Positions 45,765 through 55,884 of a stretch of 64,000 nucleotides of DNA are shown in pieces (positions within the stretch are counted from its first letter, which is position 1; each line of letters starts with the position of its first letter). The stretch is from Erinaceus europaeus (lineage: Eukaryota; Chordata; Mammalia; Eulipotyphla; Erinaceidae), in the NCBI RefSeq assembly GCF_950295315.1, contig NC_080185.1, forward strand, positions 45,427,237-45,491,236, written 5' to 3'. The notes beneath the pieces are model-generated. The model was not told where the DNA came from. It saw nothing but the letters and a program-made list of their open reading frames with translations, and ran no database searches. The translations under genes and the position numbers were made by a program.

Positions 45765-46018
45765 TTTTTTAAAATTATTATTGCCACCAGGGTTATCACT
45801 GGGGCTCAGTGCCTGCATGATGAATCCATGATTCCTGGTGGCCCCTTTTTCTTTTCTTTTTTAGTTCACAGAACAGAAAGAAAATAAAGGTGAGGGTAAG
45901 ATACAGAGAGAGAGAGATACCTACAGCACTGCTTCACCACTCCTGAAGCTTCTCCATTGCAGATGGGGACCGGGGCCTTAAACCAGGATCCTGGCACATG
46001 GTAATGTGAGCACTAGGA
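45765..46018 (-). mobile_element. SINE, long subfamily
   Basis: Starts with the reversed 3' module (GCCACCAGGGTTATCACTGG), then a GA-rich body, 'gaagcttctccattgcag' and a truncated head. Confidence 0.85.
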
Positions 46019-46084
46019 TGGGGTGTAGAAATGCCTGCTCCCTCAGTTCTTGTAGCAATATATTTTGCTATCTTTTTCTTAGTT

Positions 46085-46640
46085 AATTTCTTTTTGTTTT
46101 AATGCTAATTTAAGATAAGATTATAGAAGTATAGCTTCACGCATAAGTGTATGTATACATGTGTGTACACCTTGTTACACCCATTTCTAAAGACCCTGTG
46201 CAATTACACCAAATACAATCCTCATTTATCTTCCTCCATCTCCTCAGATGTCTACCATAATTTTCAGAGTCTCAAAGTCAGTTTGGTTATTATTAATTTT
46301 TGTAAGTTTGTTTATTAAAGTTATCTGTAATCTACTTCTAAGTCAAAGCATCCAGTTCTTGTCTTTCACTTCCTTTCTTACTTTACTAAGATTTATTACA
46401 TCCAGTTCCACCCATTTTGACCTGAATGAGGCATTGCTAGCTGTAATCCTTACTAATAGTTGACTAGTACTCCATTGAGTATATATGTCATAACTTCTTT
46501 ACCCAGTCATCTGGGCATTTAGTTTGGTTGCTGTGAATCATGCAGCTATGAACACAAGGATCTGGGATACTTACCAGTGCAAGGTTATTTATAAGGCTCT
46601 GTCTTGTTCTAGTTGAAGTCAAAACAGTATAACAAAGTGG
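46085..46640 (-). mobile_element. Ancient L1: ORF2 end and 3' UTR
   Basis: The reversed ORF2 end is visible at 46445-46600 (GTACTCCATTGAGTATATAT), with an old-type 3' UTR to its left. The 71-residue frame is a shadow. Confidence 0.65.
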
Positions 46641-46954
46641 CTATTCCTAGGTAAAGGTTGTCATATTATCAAAACTACAAATTTTGACCAGTGCATATTA
46701 TTTTTCTTCCTTAATCCTAAAGAGTCCATGACAGTTTTGAAAAAAGGGAAGGGGACAGAGTTGCACAAAGTTTTAGTTGTTTGACTGAAATAGAGACTGA
46801 TTATCTGAAATCCATTGACTCTGTTAAGTATAGTTCATTTTTCTAAATTCCTTCTACCTCTGTTTTCTATCACAGCTGTTGGGATACTGGTAGCATCCAC
46901 CTCATGGTATTGTTATGACAAGTAAACTGGGCAATATATGTTAAAATAAAAGGG
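46641..46954. other. No recognised feature
   Basis: Nothing supported. Confidence 0.4.
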
Positions 46955-47312
46955 GGTGGGTGTCAGGTAGTAATGCAGCAGTTTAAGGGCACATGGTGCA
47001 AAGCACAAGGACCAGGATAAGGATTCCTGTTCGAGCCCCCGGCTCCCCACCTGCAGGGAAGTAGCTTCACAAGCCACAAGCAGTGAAGCAAGTCTGCAGG
47101 TGTCTATCTTTCTCTCTTCCTGTCTGTCTTTCCCTCCTCTCTCCATTTCTCTCTGTCCTATCCAACAACAAGGACATCAATAACTCCAACAAAAATAACC
47201 ACAACAATGATTTAAAAAAAATACAGGGGCAACAAAAGGGGGAAAAATAACCTCCAGTAGATTTGTAGTGCAGGCACAGAGCCCCAGAAAATAACACTGG
47301 AAAAAAAAAAAT
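46955..47312 (+). mobile_element. tRNA-derived SINE, long subfamily
   Basis: Full length with head, GTTCGAGCCCCCGGC, body, tail and the 3' module ending ATAACACTGG. A small internal duplication (CACAAGCCACAAGCAG at 47068-47083) is private to this copy. Confidence 0.92.
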
Positions 47313-47345
47313 CTCTGTGATCCTTTATTATCCAGAGTCCATTAC

Positions 47346-47379
47346 CCCCCCCCCACACACACACACACACACACACAAA
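47346..47379. repeat. (C)n(CA)n microsatellite
   Basis: C run followed by about 11 CA units. Confidence 0.95.
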
Positions 47380-47671
47380 TCCCAGGACATTAGCTTTTCT
47401 GGTCCTCTATTCTAGCACTGTGAAGATTTCCTGCAATAGTCAAAGTTATCTTTACTTACCATCATCATACAAACTACGATTCACTCTTTCTTTGGGTTCA
47501 AAGAATACTCCTTTTACTTTGTATCTTATTTCATTTATTCTATCAAACTTTAGTTATCTCTAAGGATACCATGTTCATTTAAAATGACAAGGAATCTGGC
47601 CTCAACTTTGGGAGGAAATACACCTATGATTTTAGTAGGGTCTAAGTTAAGCTTAAGCTTTACTGTATTTA
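47380..47671. other. No recognised feature
   Basis: Nothing supported. Confidence 0.4.
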
Positions 47672-47687
47672 CTTATTTGATGATTCT

Positions 47688-47886
47688 TTTTAAAATTATT
47701 TTTATTTATTTGATACAGAGAAATTGAGAGGGGAGGGAGATAAAGGGGGGAGAGACAGAAAGACAATGGCAGTCCTGCTTCACCACTTGTGAAGCTTTCC
47801 CCCTGCAGGTGGGGACCAGGGGCTTGAACCAGGGACCTTGCACACTGTAATGTGAGAACTTAACCAGGTGTGCCACCACTTGGCCC
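47688..47886 (-). mobile_element. tRNA-derived SINE with perfect target duplication
   Basis: (TTTA)-type tail, GA-rich body, 'ccccctgcaggtggggacca' and a head ending TGGCCCC. The 16-bp duplication CTTATTTGATGATTCT lies at 47672-47687 and 47887-47902. Confidence 0.95.
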
Positions 47887-47902
47887 CTTATTTGATGATT
47901 CT

Positions 47903-48381
47903 AATAAAAGTTGTCATAGGGAAAATAAATCTCTTTTAGTTTATATATAATCTTTTGTCAGTATATCTCTTGGCCAATTGTGTTCAGTTTTTCTTCTAAA
48001 GATTATCAAAGGGTAACAATCAGGCTGATGCTGTCAGAAGAGATTAGGAGATATATCTTACTTTCTTTTGTGTAGTGTTGAATAGCTAGAGTGATTGAGG
48101 AAAGTGAAGTAGAGAGTATGAGAGGAGGGTGTCTAGGAATAATTTGAACTTTCCTAACGGTATTCCCTTCATGTAAATTGCATAGTTGCAGGTACCTTAG
48201 CACTACTACTTAGGAGTGAATAATAACCATGAAGTCAAAATTCAACTAATATTAGATCTAAGGTTCTTCATCAAAATCTTCCAGGTAAGCTATACATAGT
48301 CTCATTTTGGGAAGCAAAACCAAAATTGTCTCAGTAGCAGAAATTAGGATTTGTGGACATAAGTGATAAGTAAAAATAATG

Positions 48382-48387
<6 letters not shown>
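47903..48387. other. No recognised feature
   Basis: Unique-looking DNA. Confidence 0.45.

Positions 48388-48445
<58 letters not shown>
48388..48445. repeat. (TA)n-(GA)n microsatellite
   Basis: TA run to 48419, then GA units, then a G run. Confidence 0.95.
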
Positions 48446-48451
<6 letters not shown>

Positions 48452-48651
48452 GGGAGAGGAGGAGGAGGAGAATACAAACCTAAGCCAGTGTTTTTTTCTG
48501 TATGAATCAAAGAAATAAATTTTGCCTTTGTTTATTTAATTTTTTTACCCCCCTTTTTGTTTAGAAAAGAAGCAGAGAAGGGGAAGATGGGAGCATGAGG
48601 GATGATGGATCAGAAAAAAAATTTCAGAGTGACATGACTGAATTTCCCTTC

Positions 48652-48858
48652 TTCCTTCTTTTATTTATTTATTTTGGATTGACAGAGAGAGAAATTGAGA
48701 AGGAAGTGGGGAGTTAGAGAGATGGAGAGAATTATCTGTAGCACTGCTTCACCACTCGTGAAGCTTTCTCCCTTCAGGTAGGAGGTGGTGGTTTGAACAC
48801 AGGTCTTTGTGCACTATAATGTGTATATTTAAGTTGTCATACAACCACCCTGACCTTG
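48652..48858 (-). mobile_element. tRNA-derived SINE
   Basis: (TTTA)n at left, GA-rich body, 'gtgaagctttctcccttcag' and a worn head at right. Confidence 0.88.
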
Positions 48859-49210
48859 TTGTCCCTCTTCCTTTATTTAAGAAGCGAGAGAAGTGTACGT
48901 TTACATGCATTTGTGAAAAAATAATAATACAGAGAAATGTTTATGCATTTTGCTCGGTTTGTCTCAAAGGTAGAATCTGAAAAGACTGTATATCAGAAAC
49001 AATATATAGATGTATATCTCGTTCATATTTTCCAGGGTTTTAGTTGTATTAATTTGTGTGCATGTGAAAAGCTTTAAAAATAGGACAGTTATATGATCAC
49101 TGTTGGTGAGTCAAGGCCTACTGTCAAAAGTCTAAATATCAGAATACAATGTCTGAAATCTCAATCTTTGCCTCACCTTTGCTGGAAGCAGAAGGCAAAG
49201 TGTTGGATGT
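48859..49210. other. No recognised feature
   Basis: Nothing supported. Confidence 0.45.
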
Positions 49211-49214
49211 GTTG

Positions 49215-49522
49215 CATGGGGTAGATCAGGAAGAGAGGTATGAATACAGGATGACTCTACACATAGGTGGAACATGGGAGACAGGGAGAATAACAGGATG
49301 AAACTTGGAGTGGGGGTGGTGTACTGGTCCTAAGCAAGAGACTCTGGAGAAAGAATGGAATAGGAAGTCCGGAGGGAGAGGGGGTTTGGAGTAGTTGATA
49401 GAGAGTGGGGGAGGGGAATAAGAGTATGTAACAGTGACCTGCTATTTAAAACTGATAAACCTTATGCATGTATACACAAATACACTGTAATTCAAAATTA
49501 CCTAATAAAAATAGAGTTAATA
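49215..49522 (+). mobile_element. Old L1 3' UTR
   Basis: Layout like 29040-29330 ('gaatacaggatgactctac', 'caagagactctgg') and an end CCTAATAAAAATAGAG. Confidence 0.75.
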
Positions 49523-50065
49523 ACACAGATCCATGTATATTTCCAATATTTATGTGACTAGGTTCCTTTCCTTCCACTAATTTGTCAGATGTTACTACAA
49601 TTATTTCACCAGACAAGTCTGAGAAGGAGCTAAAGGGATGGGGGAAACTTCCTTTAAGTCATATGGCATTCACAGAGACCTATAGGTGGTATTTGAAGTC
49701 CCAAATGGTATGGCATGGAATTCGACTGAACATAATATAAATGGAAAACCCCAGCTGATAGGGAGTTATGTATGCCATGGCAGTGTTTATACTTCATGTT
49801 TATTTATCGAGGAACCCTACTGAGAGTAACCACGGGTCATGCTATCTCAAGAACCACTGTTATGAATTCATTCATTTATATTACTCAACGGCATTTGCTT
49901 TCAAATAATCTATATTAAGTGCAAAATACTTCAAGAAAGAGACCTCTGGCTGAGATAATATAATGAGTCCATGTTTTAATTGCCTCTCTGTCCCAACCAC
50001 CAAGTTATGATTTATAAAATATTCAAAAAATAAACCAATGACATAGCTGGAACTAAAAATAATAC
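49523..50065. other. No recognised feature
   Basis: The right part (49905-50065) may be the far 5' part of the HAL1-like relic at 50820; too weak to call. Confidence 0.4.
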
Positions 50066-50272
50066 GGCTGGGGTCAGACGGTGGTGCATCTAGTTGACTT
50101 CACATACCTCAATGCTCAAGGATCTGAGTTCCAGGCCCGGTTACCGCTTGCAGGGGAAATGCTTCACTAGTCGTGAAGCAGGACTCTGTAGATGTTTCTC
50201 TTTCTTCCTCTATATCTCCCCCTCCCCTCTCAACTTTTCTGTTCTATCTAAAAAATAAAATAAAATACTGTG
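50066..50272 (+). mobile_element. tRNA-derived SINE
   Basis: 'ggggtcagacggtggtgcat' head, CCCGGTTACCGCTTGCAGGG, CT-rich body and an AAAATAAAATAAAAT tail. Confidence 0.88.
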
Positions 50273-50344
50273 GCTGTCTCTGAGCACTAGAAATAGAAGA
50301 AAAGCATAAAACATTAAGTGGGAACTACTGCTCTATATTTTATA

Positions 50345-50518
50345 TGTTTGTTTTTTACTTTGGTTAGAGACAGAAATTGAGTAGGGAGGATATATATATG
50401 TTAGATTAATAGATGATAGATAGAGTCACTCCTGCACGTGGGGACTGGGATCTTGAGCCTGGGTCCTTATGCACTTGTAAAGTGTGCACTCTAGCAGGTA
50501 TGCCACCACCCAACCTCA
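50345..50518 (-). mobile_element. SINE, worn
   Basis: 'gttagagacagaaattgagt' start, a TATA/GATA-rich body, 'ctcctgcacgtggggactgg', and a head ending CCACCACCCAACC. Confidence 0.75.
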
Positions 50519-50819
50519 AACTTCTCAATTCTGTGTTTCTCAGTAGAAGCAAGTAGATGCAATTGGAAGTCCGACTGATGTGAGCTAAAGGAACTAAAAA
50601 TATTTCAGTTGCTTCAGTAAGAATGTGTAGCCTGATCCAAGCTTGAGCCGAGAGACTTGGAGGGACCTTAACATTTCATCAGTCATTAAGATAAAAGATG
50701 GTCTCAACTTGACAGAGCAGAATGAACAATTAACAAATTGCAAAATATTTCTGGGGAAATCAGCCTAGGACATGGCACCGAGGGACAGAAATGCTAAAAT
50801 ATATGAAGAATAAATGAAA

Positions 50820-51540
50820 GCAATATGGATAGATTATGAGTTTTTATTATCTGTCCCATAAAAATCCAGGAGAATGGAATGAATGGAATAGCTGACAAGA
50901 ACACTTGGAGGACATATCAGTCAAAATTTTTCCGGAACTAAAGACATAATTCCTAAAATTCAAAGTATATGCCAAATAATAAATAGGCTAAATAAATATG
51001 AAATTTTATCTATGTACATCTAGATAAAGAGAGAACCTTGACATGATATCAGAAGAAAGAGGTCCCATTATATACAAAAAGACTGAACTGATTTCTCAAT
51101 AAAAAAAAAAACTTTGCTGGGGGAGGTAAACTAGCTCACTTGAGAAATGTGTTGCTTTGCCATGTGTGCAACTCAGGTCCCCACTGCACTGCTGGGAGCT
51201 TCTGTGTTGTGGTCTTTCTCAGTCTCTGCTTTCCTGTCTTTATGTTAACAAGCAAAACTTTACTGATTTATGAAAGAAAAAAAAAGAATCTATAGATAGT
51301 GAAACAATACCTTCAAAGTACTAAGGGTGAAGGGAGCTTGTGAATGTGCAATTTTACAATCAATTAGGTTACCATTTATAATAAAGGGGACAATAAAGTT
51401 TTTTTCGGACATGGAGAAACTGAGATGGTCTATCAAAGATCACTACTAAAATAATTATTAAAATATGTCTTTTTAAAAGAAGAAAGGTACAGAGGGATGA
51501 TATTCTCTCTGAAGGCAGTGGTAAGCATAAAAATTGATTA
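50820..51540 (+). pseudogene. HAL1/ancient L1 ORF1-like relic
   Basis: Order and wording resemble ancient L1 or HAL1 ORF1. An 'atagctgacaagaacacttg' stretch leads to 'caaaatttttccggaactaa', the region of a 'FPEL' type motif. After a SINE (51113-51265) come 'aataccttcaaagtactaag' (I-F-K-V-L) and 'gacaataaagtttttttcgg' (T-I-K-F-F-S-D). Many indels; no usable frame. By-eye recognition only. Confidence 0.55.
51113..51265 (+). mobile_element. SINE in the HAL1-like relic
   Basis: GGGGGAGGTAAACTAGCTCA head, 'actcaggtccccactgcact', 'gctgggagcttctgtgt', then a short CT-rich segment. Diverged. Confidence 0.65.
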
Positions 51541-51659
51541 AGCTCACCAGTACATTTTATTTTTCATTATAAAAAAAGAATGATTATTTGTATGGGTGAA
51601 AGCACAACTTTAAACTAGGAGTCATTAAACATTTTCAGTCAAAGACCATATAGAAAAGA

Positions 51660-51826
51660 AGTTTTATAGTCTAGAGGTTTCTCAGAACATTAGAATTGGA
51701 CTTACCCTATGAGCCAGCAATTCCTCTCCTGGGGATTTACCCAAAGGAATCAAAACACCTGTCAGAAGAGTTATAAGTATACCTATGTTCAAAACAGCAC
51801 AATTTGTAGTAGCCAGAAGCCAGACT
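51660..51826 (+). mobile_element. L1 ORF2 fragment
   Basis: Short ORF2 C-terminal piece with CCAGCAATTCCTCTCCTGGG and 'agcacaatttgtagtagcca', as in L1-A 19660-19760. Confidence 0.85.
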
Positions 51827-52675
51827 TTAAATTAAATAAGTAATAAAAGACAAGAAAGGTCATTAATTGCACATATTATAATTTAAACAATTCTTGAAAT
51901 GTAGGAATACCTGCTTAATATTACAATGACATAGAATTCCAAATTTGTGTCATTACAGGATTCTTATTTTCCCAGATTAATGCAGACACTAATTTTAAAA
52001 AATAACAAAACTATATTTAAATCTCATCTTAATTATGAAAGGAGATTTCTCAGAAAAGACTTAAGAAAAACTACAGTTTGGAAAAGTTAGGTGATGCAGA
52101 AAATAGCAATATCAGCAGTGATATTACTGGATATCATAATTGAAAATGAGGAAATTTAAGAGCTGAAAGGTAGAAACTTATATTGAGGCATTGAAAGTTG
52201 TTTGTAGAGAAGTATTTCCTAATATCTGATGAATTATAAAAGATGAAATAAAAAACCATATTGCCCTGAGAATTTCCAAGAATTTTGTCTTCTATCACTT
52301 TTTATTGCTACACTGTCATGTATTCTAAAGATAAGTCTTCCTTATCTTTCTGATGCAATTTTGGGCTAATTCAGATATTCTCATTCTTCAGTTTCTCTTG
52401 TTCTAGTCATTAGGATAGAATCATCACTGATAGTGAGTCAGTATCTTCTTTCTATCATTTTCTCATCCTAAGAGCAAGAACTTAGTTTAATCTTTACTTT
52501 AGAATCATTACTGACGCTAATTCCATCATTTAACTTTTTAGAAAAAGTGGCATACTATCATCTTCCTCAGGTTACAGGCCACCACAGAGCTTGTTTATGT
52601 TTCACAGAGTTCAGTTAACAGCATGCATGTCAGTGCCTACATGTTCCATGATGTCATAGTTATCCTTATTGTTGA
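51827..52675. other. Low-repeat interval
   Basis: AT-rich, no familiar repeat. Composition becomes more balanced from ~52560, leading into the open frames described next. Confidence 0.45.
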
Positions 52676-52846
52676 CATCATCCTCCTAACCCAGACTCCA
52701 GACCACTGAGAGACCGACCTAGTAACGACTTGTTTTGTAACAAGCAACTCTTGCCCTGTGTGACAAAGCAGCTTAGCTGCTGGTCCCACTGCACAGGTTC
52801 CTGGGACGTAGATTTCTACATCTTTGCTCCTAAAGGGGCTTTCTGA
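52676..52846 (+). CDS. Unidentified Cys-rich open segment
   Basis: Open from a TGA at 52673 to a TGA at 52844: 56 codons, no ATG. The translation has a Pro-rich start and a cluster CNKQLLPCVTKQLSCWSHC, then an aromatic end. The minus strand is also open here (52637-52870, 77 residues), which reduces the weight of either frame. I do not recognise it. It could be an exon or ORF remnant of an unknown gene or old retroviral insertion, or chance. Confidence 0.2.
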   Translation, partial: HHPPNPDSRPLRDRPSNDLFCNKQLLPCVTKQLSCWSHCTGSWDVDFYIFAPKGAF

Positions 52847-53068
52847 CTGGCTAGAGACTTGTTCTGTCATTTCACTGGATAGCAGAACTTTTGGACTTTC
52901 ATAGCTAGCTCAACTGTAAACACTTATGAGCTACATACTCTCCTGCTGTGTGTCTCCGCAAGACTGAACATCAAAACTACCAACAATACCTGATGTGACA
53001 TCATGATCATCTCCCTCGGATTACCCAGGTCTCCTGTGTTTGAACAGTGTTTTGGTAACCTAGACTTC

Positions 53069-53359
53069 TGAATTTGGATCACTATACCGGTTCTCAAGAT
53101 GGAAATAGGATTTCTTGCTCACTTTTACTATCCTCCCTTGGACATAATTTATGAAGGTCTCTTTTTGCCTCCTCCACAACCAAGAGGCCGGCGAAAACTT
53201 CCAGATCCGTATTTCTGGAGTCTGTTTCTGACTTTATATAAACACCGAGGATGTAGTTTTAAACGCCTGTATGCAATAATAAAGGAGATTGTGAAAGAAT
53301 TTCAGATTTATGCAGTAGATTTTTGGGGTAGATATTTATCTGCAGGAGGTGTCATTTAG
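53069..53359 (+). CDS. Unidentified 86-residue open frame
   Basis: Open from after a TGA at 53069-53071. ATG at 53099, 86 codons, stop TAG at 53357. Residues ~12-30 are Pro/aromatic-rich (YYPPLDIIYEGLFLPPPQP). A basic patch RGRRK follows, then PDPYFWS and an amphipathic, Lys/Ile-rich stretch (RLYAIIKEIVKEF). Composition is protein-like and unlike the low-complexity frames elsewhere, and it is in a non-repeat island. No domain recognised, no nearby AATAAA, no clear Kozak context. Fate: unknown small gene, exon, retroviral accessory relic or chance. Confidence 0.3.
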
Positions 53360-53905
53360 ATGAAATTTAAAGTAATTTTTAAGTTAATGTATGTCGTATA
53401 TTAAGAATAACCATAAAATTTAATGTCAAAGCAACTTTAAAAGATAAAAATATACTTTTTATATAATTTTATAATTTAATATTTAACAAAATGTTCAGAA
53501 GCACCATTTATGATAATTACCTTTTGAACTGGTAATCAGGAGAAAATTGGAAATTAATATCAACTACTCAGCTCTCTGCCAGATTACTATGGTTTAACAT
53601 ATAGTACTGTCCTCATTCTCTTTAAAAATGTCTGAATGTAACCAAGACGTTGCATAATGCTTTCATAGAATTTGTTTTGTTTGTAGTAATGTAAGTTATT
53701 TAATTACATAAGCTACAAAAGAAATGAGAAACAAAATTAGAATAATCAAACAAGGAAACATAGGACTTTGGTATCTCCATTTCTACATCATATTCTCTTT
53801 CTAGGGAAAATCAGAGTGGATGAATACTTATAGTTTAATAGTGGGGGCAGAAAAGAACGTAGTAAGACATAAGATATGCACAAAATTGTGGTTGCATAAC
53901 ACAGT
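53360..53905. other. No recognised feature
   Basis: Very AT-rich interval up to the L1-C target site. Confidence 0.5.
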
Positions 53906-53920
53906 AGGAATAAGGTTCCC

Positions 53921-55565
53921 GGAGGGTTCCCAGAAGATGGTGGACTGAGAAGCTGCTAGTGGCTTGAGCTCTGACCACATCTTCTGGAAACAGTAGGATT
54001 TTCTGCCTTTAGTAGGCCAGTCAATAAGGGGTCCTAGCAGTGACACCAAGGAGGTGACTATAACTTAATTTGGGTTAAAAAATAGAGTAGGAAAAAAAGG
54101 GAAAATTTTTTTTTTCTTTTAAAATTATTAAGCACACCTCCGCCCCCTCCCCCCCCCATAAACAGTCCCTGGGGACCAGGTCCTAGCAGGCTCCCCTGCT
54201 GAGCTTCTTTCTTTAACAAGATTCTTGTCCCACCAGGGAGTATCATTCATTCTAAGTCTATACCCTTCTGAAACCTCTGGCCTTTTTTCTTTCTAAGTAG
54301 CCAACCCCCCCCCACCTCACCCCACATAGCTAATTAAATAATTAAAAATAAATAAATAAAAACTCTTTCCTTTCACCAATCTTTTATGACTGTTATTTTT
54401 CTTATCTTTTTCTTTTTTCTCTCTTTTTTTTTCTCTCATTCTTGTCATTCTTTCTTCCTTAATCCTACAGCTTCCAAAGCCACAGGTCCCATCCCCCACA
54501 TCACCAAACAGTGTGCTTTTTTGAATTCACTGATAAACATTTGGGAATTATTTTGGGGAAGAATTCTGACTCACAGTAGACTCTCACTGCGAGTATTTCT
54601 GCTCAACTTCACTTCCTCTTTTAGCTACCCCTAGAATATACAGTGGATAGTAGATTTGCATAACTGTCTATTTCAGCTATCATTGTCTAGTGCTGAGGTT
54701 TCTTCTTTTTTTTCTCTTTCTTAACAATCAGCTGCCTCTGATCACAAGGTTTGAGGTAATCTGGGACAGGGTTTTTTATTTTTGCCCTGCTCTATTTTAT
54801 TATTAATATTATATAAAGGCATATATATTCCCCCCCGCCGTTAGGTTGATCAGAATTAACTCTTAGGGTATATTTCATTGCTAGGGTAGTGGGCATCTTA
54901 TCTATTGTGGAAGGAACTTGTCTTGTTACTCCTACCTCCTCTACAGACTTCCCCTCCCTCCTCCTCCTCCTAGCTAATTAAAAAAAATAAATTAAATTAA
55001 AAATAAAGTAATCAAAAAAAACTTTCCTTTCACTGCTCTTTAATTATAGCTCTTTTTCTTATCATTTCTCTTTTCTCTTGTCTCTTTTTACTTTTTTTTT
55101 ATCTTGTCATACACTTCTTCCTTCCTTCTTCTTTACCTTTCTGAATTTGTGAATTATTTTGGGGAAGAAATCTGACTCAGAGTGGACTCTCTATGTGTGT
55201 ATCTCTGCTCTACTTTCCTTTCTCCTCTTGTTACCCCTAGAATATACAGTGGATAGTAGATTTGCATAAACGTCTATACTTGCTATCCCTTCTGTCTTTT
55301 CTCTTTCTTCTTCACTGGGATTTGATTACTATTTTTTCACGGATTGGAGACATTGTTTGGCTAAGTGGTAGTGATTAAACTGCTTCAATACTTGCTTCAG
55401 TTGCTATTGTAATTCCTGAGGTTGGTGAGTGCAATTGTCATAAAGGTATTTAGTACAGTGTTGCTTGTACTCAAGACACAACAACTGAGGAACAACAAAG
55501 CATAAAAAAGAAACACATAAATCAAAAAAATAGGTAGATCAAAAACAAATAAAACTGCTACTCCA
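53921..55565 (+). promoter_or_regulatory. L1-C 5' UTR
   Basis: Begins GGAGGGTTCCCAGAAGATGG at the target duplication. Two related blocks (54520-54660 and 55140-55270, each with 'gaattattttggggaagaa' and 'agaatatacagtggatagta') are in tandem. The 5' UTR therefore contains an internal ~600-bp duplication relative to the single block in L1-A (15945-16070). Confidence 0.75.
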
Positions 55566-55823
55566 ATGAATGAGGACACATACAGGGGAAAACACATAAG
55601 ATTATCTGCAGAGTTCTCCACTCAAACTCTAAAAGCCAGAAGAGAATGGCAAGATATCTATAAAGCCCTGAATGAAAAAGTGTTTCAACCAAGGATGATA
55701 TATCCTGCTAGAATTTCATTCAAACTAGATGGAGGGATCAAAACATTCTTAGACAAACAACGGTTAAAGGAGGCAACCATCACCAAACCGGCCCTGAAAG
55801 AGGTTCTAAAAGACCTCTTATAA
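55566..55823 (+). pseudogene. L1-C ORF1, N-terminus fused in frame to C-terminal domain
   Basis: The authentic start MNED is joined in frame to TYRGKHIRLS of the C-terminal domain and reads through to the natural stop: 85 residues. Coiled coil and RRM are gone. Compared with L1-A, ~670 bp are missing between GAC and CATACAGGGG, with an ACA microhomology. It would lack trimerisation and most RNA binding. Confidence 0.88.
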
Positions 55824-55884
55824 ACAAGAACATCACTATAATACTTGAAATATATCAGAGCAAACAAAAAAATTTTTTTGAGCA

